From: Cheiracanthium punctorium
Taxonomy: Eukaryota; Arthropoda; Arachnida; Araneae; Cheiracanthiidae
Length of the DNA stretch: 64,000 nt
Direction: 5' to 3'
Assembly: GCA_038373885.1 (NCBI GenBank)
Contig: JAWZYV010012342.1
Location: 1-64,000, forward strand
Shown here: positions 43,489-55,447 of the stretch, in pieces
Position numbering within the stretch: the first letter of the stretch is position 1
How the letters are laid out: every line of letters begins with the position of its first letter
Position numbers and translations under genes: made by a program
Notes under the pieces: generated by a model
Told to the model about the DNA's origin: nothing
Databases searched by the model: none
Seen by the model: only the letters and a program-made list of their open reading frames with translations

Positions 43489-44430
43489 TTTTTTTTGAAT
43501 GTTTGATAAAATATGGAGAAGTCCAAAGATCTAATGTTTCCAATATTAAAAAGTTCAAATTCATGCCTGGAATGTTGAGGATGTTAGTTTTTCAGAAATA
43601 GGATGTTGTATTAGAAGACATACATCTACTGCATCTAATTCTATACCTGGAAAATATTTTATTTGGGGGATATGGTAGCGGACGCAACAATAGACGCTTT
43701 ACAGAATCACCTTCAAACTGCAAAAACCTCTAATTTATTTGCTTCAAAATTTTATTTTTTTAATACCACTATCTTTTACTGTGTTTTTGCACAAAAGAAA
43801 TCTAATTTACGCTTATTTTAAGCAGTTTTCAAAAAAATGTTACTTAATAAATTTATATATGGTCCCTTAACTCATGAAAATAATACATTTTATTTAATAT
43901 AAATTAAACTATTGAACATACAAATTTGAAATTTTGCACAGCCATGTAATATTACTTTCTGCTTCTATTTCTATCGAAATTTGGCTAGGTCGCTATTCAT
44001 AATTTTTCTGAATATTTCTTTAATAATTCATAATTCATATTATTATTTTATTAAAAAATCATAATAATAGTGAATTATGTTTGGGTCGTTTAGTTCTAAT
44101 AGTACGAATAAAAGTCATCTTCTTATTATCAATATTATATGAGATATGAATTAAAGTATGAAAAAAATATTTTAACATAGGGGGAGGGGGATTTTGGGTG
44201 CTCAAAACTCACTCATTTTCAGTTCAAATTTATTGAAAATTGGTATCCAGGGTTAAAATGAGCTAAATTTTTGAAATATGAAGTGAAATCTAGATGCTGC
44301 TATTGGAAAAAAAAAGTTGATGCGAATTTTAATATGGAGGCTGCCCCTTACGCAATTTTTATGTATAGCAAATTAAAGTGTAACTCAACCGTAAACGATT
44401 GGTATCTCTAACTTTGCTGTACGACGAAAG
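43489..44430 (+). repeat. Dispersed repeat, inverted copy 1b
   Basis: Reverse complement of 63182-63600 in two blocks (43489-43622 and about 44124-44430), separated here by about 500 bp that the other copy lacks. Shared words: TCATGCCTGGAATGTTGAGG, GTATGAAAAAA, GGGTGCTCA, TAAACGATTGGTAT against inverted forms. Non-coding. Confidence 0.85.
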
Positions 44431-46238
44431 ACGTCCTAAAAAATACATGTGGGACCTTTTTTTTTTCCCGCAGCTGTACATGCATTTATGATGGAGACTT
44501 TTTTACAACCCGTTTTCTTAGAAAATTATCAAAATGAATTACTCAAATCATTTTTTCCAACATTTCCTGATTTGAGTAATGTAAGTAACACCCTGTGTTG
44601 TTTCGTAATGTATAACTATTGTTCATGTAAAAACATTAATATCATGATTATGTAGAAAAGGTATGCTTGCTTCTACAGCAGTAAGTTTTACAGACTTGTT
44701 CCATGATTAATTATGGGTTATAATTTGAAAAGTTAACAAAGATTATTGAAGCTAGTACGTGAAAACATTACTCTACTATACAGAAATAAAATGTTCTAAT
44801 TAAAACCATAAACTTAAGTGTGATAGGTAAGTTGTGTTACATAAGAATTCTCAAAGTACTAATTTTTTATAAAATGTACTTAGCTAAAAATTCAGTTACC
44901 ATAAATTTATAGCCTAATCAATTTTACATGTTTTTTAAAAAGTAAAGTTGGATTAAAAAAATATGGGCAAGTTTCTTTATTTTTTATAAGGAATTGTATT
45001 CTCTAATGAAAAAAAAAAAACTTGATATATTTTATTTTAAGTAACAGAATATCTTAAATCAGACACTAATTGATCGGTATGTTTTTAAAACATCAAAGGT
45101 TATTTTTTTATAATTTTTTAAAGTAATGAATTTTATTATTTAATTGGAAACATGAACTAAGTGTAATTACCACATACTTCGCACACATTATGCTAAATAC
45201 ACTTACAAATTTTGGATACATGTATTTTTATTCTTATACATAATACTTGTTCAAACGTAGGACAATTTTAATTTGTGCTTGTGTTCTCAAAAGTTACGAA
45301 ATTACTAGCTGCTTACCCGTTCTCTGCACGTTAGTAGACGAAATATTTTCCTCACACATATAGTTCGAATTAAACCCATTAATGCGGAATCTCAAAATGT
45401 GAAAAATTACTTGAATCGTGACTAAAAGCTGACGTCATCAGTGCAAATATAAGACGATAACAACATGATGACACAAGAACTACGTCAGTGTCACTGGTGA
45501 TCAGAAGAGAACTTTACGGTATGCAGACGAAACTTTTTCGAAAAATGTCTGATTTCTAGATCATATATTTCTGTTTTTTTAGGTTTTATTTATAGCATTA
45601 ATATATACCACGTAAATAACATGATGTTGACAACTATTTTATTTTATCTTGCACTTTGTAAAGCGTAGAAAATGCATTAGCGCAGTTATGTAACACATGA
45701 CTTTATTGAATTTTACAAAATTAAAAAACTACATGAAACAATGGATGCACTATTTACATTTAAGAGCCACAAATGCACCCTTTTTCCGTGAAAATCATCT
45801 CGCTTTTGTAAATGGAAAGGTTCATGATGTAACTTTGAGACGAAAAAGTTTATTACACTCACTGAACTCTTAATGCAGTATCACATTTGTTGCATAAAAC
45901 TGACGTTGATCTCACTGTCAATTCTCTCATGAGTCATTTATGTTTACTTTGCTAGAACTGCTATATGGGCGTAATTAACGCCACCAGTCGATGTCAAATA
46001 GCTCACACCACAAATTAAACTTGACACTAAAGGCAATACGCAATACCCTGTTTGGCGGAATTAAAATATATATATATATCTATGCATACGCTAGTGACAT
46101 CGTCTCATCTCAATTGTGGCATAGAATTAATAATACGAACAGAGTTGCACTACATTTGAATATCTCTCACCAACTTTGCTAAGAAATGTACAAAAGTAGG
46201 AATCAACATGCATTTCAATTCGTAAAACAAAAAATATA
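44431..46238. other. AT-rich, no gene recognised
   Basis: At about 45303-45327 CTAGCTGCTTACCCGTTCTC resembles the start of a common insect repeat class that ends in TTTTAATA-TATAGAT; such an end is present at 48520-48536, so an old element may span both with the Tc1 inserted in it. Otherwise nothing. Confidence 0.3.
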
Positions 46239-47444
46239 CACTGTCTACCAATAAGTATTTGAACACTTATGCAAATGAGGATATCTGCGGTTCTGAGGTA
46301 CGCCACGGCCTCTGCCGGTATATATCGTGTAGGAAACAGCATCGGCATTAGTCGCATGCAAGATGCCGCGCAGTTCGGAGCTCTCTGATCTCGAGAAAGG
46401 TATATTTATCGGGTCTCACAAATGTGGCCGATCATTAAGGGACATATCTAGCGATCTGAAGTACCCAAAATCGACAGTGGCCTATGTGATTAAAAAGTGG
46501 AAGGTGAGCGGTGATTGTCGGAATGTGCCTCGAGTCGGCAGTCCAACGAAATTTTTAGATAGAGACCGACGAGTGCTGTCCAGAGAAATTCGGAAGAACC
46601 GCACCCAACCGATGTCCTTCATCCGCGAGGAGTTTCAACAGGCACCCGGGAGTATTGTTTCAATGAATACCATCCGTAAGGAAGCACATCTGCTTGGTTT
46701 TCATGGTCGTGCAACTACCCACAAGCTTTTGATCACAAAGTCCAACCGCGCTGCTCGGTTAATGTGGTGCAAAGCACATCGAAATTGGACCGTAGATCCG
46801 TGGAAACGGGTTGTTTGGAGCGAGGAATCAAGGTTCACCCTTTACCGTTCGGATGGCAGGGTCTGGGTCAGGTGTCTGCCTGGAGAACGTCTCCTGCCAG
46901 AATGCATTGTGCCAACAGTCAAGTTCGGCGAAGGTGGAATTATGGTCTGGTGGTGTTTCTCCTGGTATGGACTGGGACCCTTGGTCCCCATTCATGGTAA
47001 GCTCAACGCCGATGCCTACTGCACTATTTTGGATGACACGTTGTGGCAGTTTTACGGGTTAGACCCTGTTACTTTCAGGACCACAATGCCAGTTGTCATA
47101 TTTCGAGCTTAACCAAGGCTTGGTTGGGTGCCAATGGAGTTCATCGAATGGACTGGCCTGGCCAGAGCCGAGACCTGAACCCTATCGAGAACCTCTGGGA
47201 CGAGTTGGGTCGCCGAATTAAGGGGTGTACTACCTGTCCAAAATCGGTGAAGGAACTTCTATGTCTACTCCAAGCCGAGTGGAAGACAATACCACTAGCT
47301 GTAATACAAAGACTTGTGGAAAGTACGCCCCGGAGGGTTCACGATGTAATTGCCTTTCGTGGAAGCTCTACCAACTGTTGATTTTGAATAAAGTTAGCTT
47401 CTTTTTTCTATCACAGGTGTGCAAATACTTATTGGTAGACAGTG
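46239..47444 (+). mobile_element. Tc1-like element, nearly complete
   Basis: TA target duplications at 46237-46238 and 47445-47446. Terminal repeats CACTGTCTACCAATAAGTAT continue for about 27 bp with one difference. 1206 bp, a typical Tc1 length, holding one transposase gene. An AATAAA lies just after the stop codon. Confidence 0.95.
46363..47381 (+). pseudogene. Tc1 transposase, one frameshift, catalytic residues changed
   Basis: Residues 1-60 hold the paired-type helix-turn-helix ([32 protein letters not shown]), then a second DNA-binding domain ([27 protein letters not shown]). The core block [13 protein letters not shown] has Glu where the first catalytic Asp belongs (WSDESRF type). One missing base near 47065 shifts the frame; the second block reads [10 protein letters not shown], so His occupies the position of the second Asp (QDN type). 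The third block QSRDLNPIENLWDELGRRI keeps Glu. The rest runs to a stop at 47379. Transposase cuts and pastes the element at TA; this copy cannot. Confidence 0.95.
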
Positions 47445-47446
47445 TA

Positions 47447-48929
47447 TTAGGTAGTATTAATTACGCCGCTGCTTTAACAAATAAGAATCAATTGTTTATT
47501 ACACTCCAATCTCCAAAATGCCAACATACACCATTTTGAGAGATTTTTTTTTGTTTTTTTTGTTTTCAGGGAATCATTCGAAGCATTGATTTAACAGCAA
47601 TCAAAATGGGAAACAGTTATCTATCATTAATATAGTTCGATCACCAAAATTTAATCCAGGCATCTAATTGATAAGTAGCAGTTATTTAAATTATTAATTA
47701 TAACGTGTTTTAATCACCGTTAACTACGATGTACGAATGCGAAAATTTCAATTTTCTGAAATTTGGAGGAATTCCTCTAACTTAAATCAGTTTACTTAAA
47801 TTGTGAAAATTCTGAAGATGGATCGCTTAAAATCACCTTAATAACTGCATTATTTCTGTATGAAAAATTGGAGTATAGCTCCGTATTTTATTAAAACCTA
47901 TACTTGTTATTAAAAATACCATTTCGTTACACTCTCAGTAAGTTGCGCCAAGCCCAAAACAGTGCAAATCGGTAGAACCTACTACTTTCTCAAAATATGC
48001 CGTATCAGCCATTTTATTTTTTGCCAAACTAAAAAATAGATATCTATTAGTCTCAGATACCTCCAATTCCTTATTCTTTTACGCATAAAAAAGAATGCAT
48101 TCCTGCCCTGATTTCCCACGTACACGATATTTTAATTAAAAAATAACCTAGCAAATAATCTAAGCAGAAAAATAATCATTATTCTTTTATTTTTAATTCA
48201 AGAATCTAAATCATTTAATAAATTCGCCAAACATGGTAACTTCGATGCTTATTTCTCACATTTTCACCACAGGGGTTACAATCGCGGAATTGCGGAGAGC
48301 ATAAAGTAGCGTTTTTGACGGGGTTTTTTATCAATATCTCCTAAATTAATTCAAATTTCGAAATTCAAATTAGCAGAAAACCTTCCTCGGAATTTTCCGA
48401 ATCCGTGGACACCTCGATCGAAACTGAACTCCCAACCGTTTCGGAGGTGATGATGCTACACACACAAAGGCGCACAGACACACAGATACACAGACAGACA
48501 GACGCGCACAGATTTTAATAGTATAGATTTTCAGAAATAAACTTAATGATTCGAATTTTATAAATTTCATAGAAATAGTATGTTTAAAATATTTTTGATA
48601 TAAACGAACTCAAATTTTTGTTCTAAAGCCAGCAATAGTTTAAACGCAGATACATAAACTTACCTTTTTTAAAATCTTAAGTAATTTTTTAAAATCTTAA
48701 GTCTCTTTTAAGTAATCAAAATTTGTACAATTTATGATCATGATCTCTACGAAATTATGGACCATTTTAAAGAAATACCAAGTTTACTCGCTATATCTGT
48801 AGAAGATGTAATTTTTTCTATTTACAAGTTACGGACTTAAGAAAAAATTTTATTAAGCGTATTTTTTTGTTCTGTCAGGACTTTGAATATTTTCACGAAA
48901 TAACGCAAACTAGTACAGTACCTTTATTT
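47447..48929. other. Non-coding; CA-rich simple repeat at 48450-48510
   Basis: CACACACAAAGGCGCACAGA and CAGACAGACAGACGCGC followed by ATTTTAATAGTATAGAT look like the 3' end of a dispersed arthropod repeat. No gene recognised. Confidence 0.4.
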
Positions 48930-49545
48930 TGACGAACTAGTAATGTTATGGAAAGTCCCCATACCGAAACTAGTAATTCTAATATTTAATAACAGGTGGC
49001 AGCATTGAAATGAATTAATTAAATAAATAAAATTTACTAAAATCCAATAAAAGTAGTTCAAAACCCCGAAATTGTACAAGTCGGTAAAAGATACTGCAAA
49101 AAAATTTCTAAGTCTCCATTCCGGAACTAAAGTACACTTCAATCTTTAGCTTTATTAAGCAGAGCCTCAAGGTGTCAACGTGGTAGAGCGTCGGTTTCCA
49201 GATCGAAAGGTCTGGAGTTCGAACCCCACGGCCGGCGATTCAGAAAAATAATTTAAAAAAATAAATCCCGTCCACATATTAATTCCTAAAATTAATAACA
49301 GATGGCAGCATTAAAATTAATTAATAATAATTCATTAAAAGCAGCCAAAATAAACCAACAATCCCTCAAATTAGTCCCCTTATGAAAAAAAATACAAGTA
49401 CCCAAATCTAGAAAAATCCTTATCATCCCTTCTCATATCCGGTCATACTGATAAGACAGAGCCAGACGGTTGAAAATACTTATCCGCTTGCGCCCGACAA
49501 TAAACACAGCACCCCCTCGGCGGAACTCTCACTTTTCATCTACTG
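48930..49545 (+). repeat. 0.6 kb tRNA-containing repeat, copy 2
   Basis: Direct-strand copy of 39066-39690. The tRNA-like module lies at about 49161-49236: GTGGTAGAGCGTCGG (A box), CCAGATC-GAAA-GGTCTGG hairpin, GAGTTCGAACCCC (B box). The flanking modules share AATAACAG.TGGCAGCATT. A third, shorter piece follows near 49783-49850 (AGAACCCCAAAATAAACCAA). Confidence 0.8.
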
Positions 49546-50489
49546 CGGTCCCTGTAATGCTTCTTTCTGACAAGTCGCCAAGTGCAGTCACTATGAAGTC
49601 ACAGTTTGACGGCGCATTCTTTCTAATTCTAAAGTGGCGTCACAGTGGCCATTTTTGTGTCTTTATAATCAGAATCAATTCTTACACACCTCAACTAGCA
49701 GTTTCGGTAATAATTAAAAGAAAATACGATGCATTATTGATTTTGGAAAATTCTGGAGACTTCGGAATTAATATTAATTCATTATAAGCAGTTCAGAACC
49801 CCAAAATAAACCAACTATTCCTTAAATTAGTCCCCTTATTAAAAAAAAAAAATTATAAGTCGACTAATTAATTTATACGGGTATCCCCGTATAAATTTTC
49901 ATTCTCAAAGACCTCACACTCCGCGTCTTGTGTATCAGAAGAGACTGAACTTATCTGTTATTTACAAGCAACATAGATTCAGCACTGGAGCTCCTAAACG
50001 ATGTATGTGATGCAGTGTTTTTAAAAATGGGGAATCCGTCCTCTAGCTCCTTTGTAGTTTCTTTTTAGATATACGACTTCTGTGAGCCGGAATCCAGAAA
50101 GAGCTCGTAACTTTCTTGTTTCTTTTTCCTCATTTCTCTAATTACAAGGGTCATTATTGCCACATCCCCTAAACATATATGACATGAAGTTGTGGCGAGT
50201 ATGGATATCGCGGATTTGCTCTCCTGCCCAGTTTTAGGCTTAAAATGCATTTGCCGTCAGAGAGCAATTACAGACGAAACTTTTAAAGCAAAATGTCCGG
50301 GAGCCAAACGCCTTATACAACTACATTTAACCTTAAATTTTTTTTTTTAATTTTCTCTGAATGGTACAGAGCGCCGTGCTCCATAGCATTCCTTAATTAG
50401 ATGAGAAGGATTACAAAAGGAAAGAAAGAAAAAAAAAAGCACATATATTCAATTATCTAGTACATATGTATATATATGTATGTATGGTA

Positions 50490-50551
50490 CAGTGAAAACC
50501 CGAATTAACTAGGGAAAACGCGTTCTGACTGACAGCGCTAGGCAAAGCCCG
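50490..50551 (+). repeat. Left terminal inverted repeat
   Basis: Pairs with 54236-54297. Includes the shared core TTCTGACTGACAGCGCTAGG without mismatch. A partial second copy of CCCGAATTAACTAG follows at 50549-50562. Confidence 0.92.
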
Positions 50552-51322
50552 AATTAACTAGAGAAAACCCGTTTTATTCGAGTAGCGGCAGCATGTTTTC
50601 GTGGGACCCCTACAGTAGGCTGTCTCGAAAAAAAAAATTTCGGCTTTCGCTGATGCAAGACCTCTCAAAATTTGAGTAATTGATCATAGATTACCAAAAT
50701 ATTTTTGAAAACAAAATTAAACTATATCTTCAGGGCTCTACCCATCGTTAAAGTTTAAAAAATTGTCATTTTTATGGAGATTATTCGCTCTATTTGTAAT
50801 TTCGCCTCCTAATTTAAACATAAAATAATATTATTTTTATTCTTTATTTTTAATACATACTGTCTGTTTTCATTTACGGAAAACATCTGCTTATCTGCCT
50901 GTGCACTGTGCGCAAGACATCTGCATCTGCACTTCTGCGCATACGTGAGGTTTGCTTTGATTTCAGGAAAAGACGATTGGTTGTTTATTTTGTGAAATCA
51001 GATTGATTTAAAAGCGTTCTTTTCAGCGTTTATCTCTGTGCTAGAACTTCAGAAAATTGCCCATTTGAAACTCTTTCTCATCCCTTTCGACAGTAGAATC
51101 ATCCGCGAAAGGGTAGGCGGCGTGTGGTTTAGTATAGGAGGCACGGCAAGTTTCAATCTGCATCTTTTACTTTTCAACCTCTTCATTTTCTCAAGTTTCA
51201 ACTTGTTTTGAGTACTTTAATTACGAGTGTTTTCTTCGTAGCAAAAGTAATTTTTATGCTTTAAAAGTACAGTTGTGATTTAAAAAGAAATGAGTTCAAG
51301 GCGTAGTGACACTACTTGATCT
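50552..51322. other. Non-coding 5' part of the 3.8 kb transposon
   Basis: No gene. Immediately upstream of the transposase frame an in-frame ATG at 51290 is followed by a TGA nine codons later, so the original start may have been there. Confidence 0.5.
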
Positions 51323-53527
51323 ATGTTGGGACCATATAAACAACTTGACGATCGACAGCTACCAACGATAAGGGACGTCATTAAATGTATTTTACATGCC
51401 AAGAGCGACCTGAAATTGAAGAATAATGGAAAGGATCCACCCAATTCAGATATATTTGCGATTGTTTCTGAAGAGATCTATAATATTTGGACAAAAGCTT
51501 CCATTCCAATCGTAACTAAGGAACGAGTTATTCAATTACTGAAATTCTATTTCAAAAATTACCTCAGTTTGAAAAGATACCCCCAAAACAAACGAACTGT
51601 TAGTTTCCAAAACAACCTGAAGTGTTTCTTAGAGTCATCTGAGAAGCTCTTCGACGTCGCTGCTTGTAAATGCACTTCATTTGAATCCTGTTCGTGTTTG
51701 AAACCTAAGAAAGTTCCTATCAGTGAGAGAAGCTTTTTGTTGGATCAAAGAAATGACAGAAAAATGGTTATAAGCGGTGTTGATAAGAAAGAAACAGCTA
51801 GATTGATGAAACGATCTCAGAGAAAAATTGAAGAGTCGGTAAGGGCAACAAAAAAGTTGTGTTGTACCCAAAATACCAATTGTGTCTTAGAAAATTGTGA
51901 TGAAGATTCAGTGCGTGTATTTTCACCAGAAACACATCCGATTACAGAGGAATCCCCGAAAAACACGCCTTTGACAGTTATACCATCCATTTCTAAAGTG
52001 AATCGGAATACTTTGATGCTGCCAACAGTTGCTAAGGTCTATGATAGATACGGTTTATCAACCAGATCTGCTGCTGCTGTTGCTTCTGCGGTTTTAGCTG
52101 ACGTTGGTTTGACATCAAAAGAAGATTTGACTTTAGTAATTGATAAAAACAAAATACACAGAGCAGTATCGAAATCCCGAAAAGAAATATCAAAAGAGTT
52201 TGAAGGTTTTGTACTAAAAAGCATTTACTTTGATGGAAGAAAAGACAAAACCCTGATAAATGAGAAAATAGGGGATCGTTACCATCGCAAAGAAGTTTTA
52301 GAAGAGCACATTTCAATTTTAGCTGAACCTGGATCATTTTATTTGGGACACACATCGCCAAATCGAGGCACTCTGCAAAGGAAATTTTTAATTCCATCAC
52401 AACTTATCTAGAGGATCAAGGTTTGGATTTAAATGAAGTGATTTGTGCTGGATGTGATGGAACGGCAACTAATACTGGTTGGAAAGGTGGTGTGATACAA
52501 TATTTAGAGAAGTATTTTGAAAGACCGTTACGAACCGTAAGAAGACCGTTACGAAAGACCGTAATGGTGTGTGTGCATGCTTCATACCAACGAGTTACCC
52601 CTTCGTCACTTATTCTTGACCTTAGATGGTCGCACTTCTGGTCCTACTGAATATTCTGGACCTATTGGAAAAGAATTAGCTGTATGCGAAAATAAAACCA
52701 CCGTATCTTTTTGTGCGGTGGCTGGTAATTTGCCTGACTTGTCTGAAAGCGTTGTCGAAGTACTAAGTACGGATCAAAAATATCTTTATATGTCAAGCTG
52801 TATCAATTGGTTCCTGTACTCCTGAGCTGGCTAATCGTCAACCTGGGAAAATAGCGCACTCGAGATGGCTTACTTCTGCTAATCGTATACTCAGACTTTA
52901 CGTAAGCATTCTTAATCCATCAGAAAATTTGAAATTGCTAGTCAACTACGTGGTTAAAGTATACGCTCCGATTTGGTCAACCAAAATGCATCTTTTAAGG
53001 ATGGAGCCAAACATATTTTTCAGTTAATTACGTACTCTTGATTTTTACCAGAAAATTTGAGATATGTTGTAAATTCTGTTGTCGAAAGAAATGCTTTCTT
53101 TGCTCACCCAGAAAACCTACTTGTCAGCATGTTGTTTGATGAGAGAGACTATATTCGGGAGCTAGCATTCCGAAGAATAATAAAAGCTAGAGAAGCTGGA
53201 AGGAACATTAAATGCAGAATTTTTAAACCACCAAAAATTAACTTTTCTGCAACAGATTACACCGAAATTATCGAATGGTGCGAGTGTCAGATTACAGCTC
53301 CGCCGGTTCTTCGACATATTTCTGATGAGGACCTTCAAATCATGGCAAAAGGTAACAGCTTGGATATTGTTGATTTTCCTTGCCACACGCAATCACTAGA
53401 AAGATGTGTTAAACTGGTAACTGAGGCCTCAAAACTGACGTTAATTCTAGAAATGGCTTTATTAGAACAAGGTTACAATCGTTTTTGCATCTCGAGCAGA
53501 AATGTCAAATTTTGGACACAAGAATAA
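51323..53527 (+). pseudogene. Putative transposase, family not identified, at least three frame breaks
   Basis: First piece (51323-52411, 362 residues): a helical N-terminus, a Cys cluster (CKCTSFESCSC) and a core start YFDGRKDKTLI with an acidic residue. The frame breaks at about 52380 and continues as ITTYLEDQGLDLNEVICAGC and CDGTATNTGWKGGVIQYLE (second acidic candidate), then in another frame MCMLHTNELPLRHLFLTLDG, LSTDQKYLYM, and after more breaks SRWLTSANRILRLYVS. Last piece (53057-53527): HPENLLVSMLFDERDYIREL, then FPCHTQSLERCVKLVTEASK, a candidate for the final catalytic region. I believe similar proteins occur, unnamed, in several arthropod genomes. Role as transposase is inferred from position between terminal repeats. 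Confidence 0.75.
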
Positions 53528-53845
53528 ATTTAAATTTTAAGTTTTGTCATTATATATAACATATATTTAGTTTATTATGTTTTTCAAAGTCATGTTTCGT
53601 TTATTTTTGTAATAAAATTCCCTTTAAACTTGAGTTTTATATTATTTTAGGCATACGCTATATAGTGTAAAAACGAAAAATTTACAAAACTTCAAGGTTA
53701 GGTAGAGCCCTCAAGATGACACGCAATTCTATTTTTTTTTACTATTTTCATAATCTGTGTAAAATTACGCAATTTTTCATACCTCTTGCGATAGTGTAGA
53801 TCGAAAATTTTTTTCCCATATATGAACGGGACACCCTACCCTACA

Positions 53846-54180
53846 GTGGTGGTATATTTTCCAAGGGGGTCCCCTAAAGCGATGGCCGAACCCACTGATG
53901 TTTTTTTAAGTCTCGCGAGGGGCCAACGTTAGCATATTTTCGAGGGGGAGCCCCTAAAGCTATGGCCGGAGTTTTTTTGGTTCTCGCAAAGGGCCAGTGT
54001 TAGCATATATCCGAATGACCCGTCTGAAGCGATAGCCGGACCCACTGATGTTCTTTTGAGTCTCGCAGAGGGCCAGCGTTAGCATATTTTCGAGGGGGTC
54101 CTCTACAGAGGTGGCCGAATGCAGTGATTTTTCTTTCGGTCTCGCAAAGGGCCAGCGTTTGTATATTTTCTAGAGGGGGC
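53846..54180 (+). repeat. Subterminal tandem repeats of about 80 bp, four units
   Basis: Each unit reads roughly GGCCGAACCCACTGATG, TTTTGAGTCTCGCAAAGGGCC, AGCGTTAGCATATTTTCGAG, GGGTCCCCTAAAGCG. Unit marks (GGCCG) at 53884, 53964, 54034 and 54113, so the period is 79-80 with one 10-bp-shorter unit. Located between the transposase and the right terminal repeat; inverted relatives lie at 10911-11110. Confidence 0.9.
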
Positions 54181-54235
54181 AAGATCCAATTTTTAGTGCA
54201 TAAAGTATTAATACTCCGGAATTCCCATGGGAAAA

Positions 54236-54297
54236 CGGGTTTTGCCTAGCGCTGTCAGTCAGAACACGTTTTACCTAGTTAATTCGAGTTTTGACTG
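54236..54297 (-). repeat. Right terminal inverted repeat
   Basis: Reverse complement of the left repeat, 57 of 62 positions equal. Followed by TA and a long (TA)n microsatellite. Confidence 0.92.
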
Positions 54298-54300
54298 TAA

Positions 54301-54301
54301 C

Positions 54302-54370
<69 letters not shown>

Positions 54371-54376
54371 CATGCG
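54301..54376. repeat. (TA)n microsatellite
   Basis: More than 30 TA units, adjacent to the TA target site of the 3.8 kb transposon. Confidence 0.95.
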
Positions 54377-55355
54377 TAAATTAAACACGTAAAACACGAA
54401 GGGACGTGCGGTGGCTCAACAACTCACGCAAGCAGTCACATTTTTAAACAATATGTTGTATCTTAAAATAGATCGCCAACGCGAGAGATACAGACTTTGC
54501 GAGATGCCCTGGTGAAGGTTTCTTCAGGGAGGGGTGATCCTATTCCACCAGAGAGAGTGAGAGAGAACCTTTAAAACTAAGACCAATTAACCTTTTCCTT
54601 TCCAATCAATATTGGAATCCCTCTTTGCTCACTAGAAGCAAAATGATCGATTACAGAATCGATAAATGTATTTTCTTCTTTTAAAGTACTTAACAAATCA
54701 CTTTCAGTTGAACTCCAAGGTTTGAAAGTATGTTTTCTCCAGTTCGATTTGGTGCATAGATTTTAATTCTCAATATATTGAACACACAATTTAGACTCTT
54801 CGAATAGTTCCCAAAGTTGCCATTGCAGTGAAAACAGGAGTAGGAGTAACAGCAACATCATGATCCCGTATTGCCTTTTGTAAATTATTTTACTCGTCGT
54901 AACCAGTATCCAAGTTGAGCTTTGCTAAACAATAGACAATCAGCAACAAATAGATCGTTGAGGATAGCACTTCCAGCAAGCCATATTCATCTTCCAAAAT
55001 AAACACTTTAAAATTGCCTCGTATTCTTTTATTTGTTGCCTTAAATTTGGATTTGGCAATGCCATGCATCGGTCTTTCTTTAGCAATCACTATTTTCTTT
55101 TCTTCAAAAAAGTTTTTCGACAAAATGAAATTTGTAATAAAAATTGACTATAACATCATTATTTGTAAAATCAGCCATGTTTGATATAACACAAAGTTCT
55201 AAATTTCTATAATTTTAAAAATAGGGTATGAAATCGTGAGAGCCATTGGAAAATCGCAATGCAGCCCACATTTTGACTTCGGCCCATGCAGAATAGACAC
55301 TGCTTGGTTTATCGGTCAGCGTAGGGCAGAATGTGAGTGCTGGGGTGTCGTCTCT
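54377..55355 (-). other. Possible coding vestige, not identified
   Basis: On the - strand from about 55180 to 54560 a protein-like reading persists through several frame breaks (FFEEKKIVIAKERPMHGIAK, FKVFILEDEYGLLEVLS, YLLLIVYCLAKLNLDTGYDE, then VAVTPTPVFTAMATLGTI). It looks like a decayed gene or transposon ORF, but I recognise no family. Confidence 0.35.
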
Positions 55356-55396
55356 GATTGGTCAATCCTCTGATGAGGTCAGGTTTCCATAGCAAC
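55356..55396 (+). promoter_or_regulatory. CCAAT box and RFX X-box-like pair
   Basis: GATTGG (inverted CCAAT) at 55356-55361 lies 21 bp before GTTTCCATAGCAAC (55383-55396), which resembles the RFX-factor X-box. Sequence match only; no transcript is known here. Confidence 0.3.
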
Positions 55397-55447
55397 ACCC
55401 CTTCAGCCGACTTGATATCACCACGGAGATATGAAGTAAGAAAATAT

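Larger units (their letters stand above)
50490..54297 (+). mobile_element. 3.8 kb DNA transposon with unfamiliar transposase
   Basis: Terminal inverted repeats of 62 bp with five differences (CAGTGAAAACCCGAATTAAC at the left; CAGTCAAAACTCGAATTAAC as the complement of the right end). TA flanks both ends (50488-50489 and 54298-54299). It contains a transposase-like pseudogene (51323-53527) and, between that and the right end, an array of about 80-bp repeats. TA duplication and CAGT start resemble pogo/Tigger elements, but the protein does not look like a pogo transposase. Confidence 0.88.

Noticed and set aside
48370..48570. Cys/Val-rich - strand frame
   Set aside because: Produced by the CA/CAGA simple repeat.
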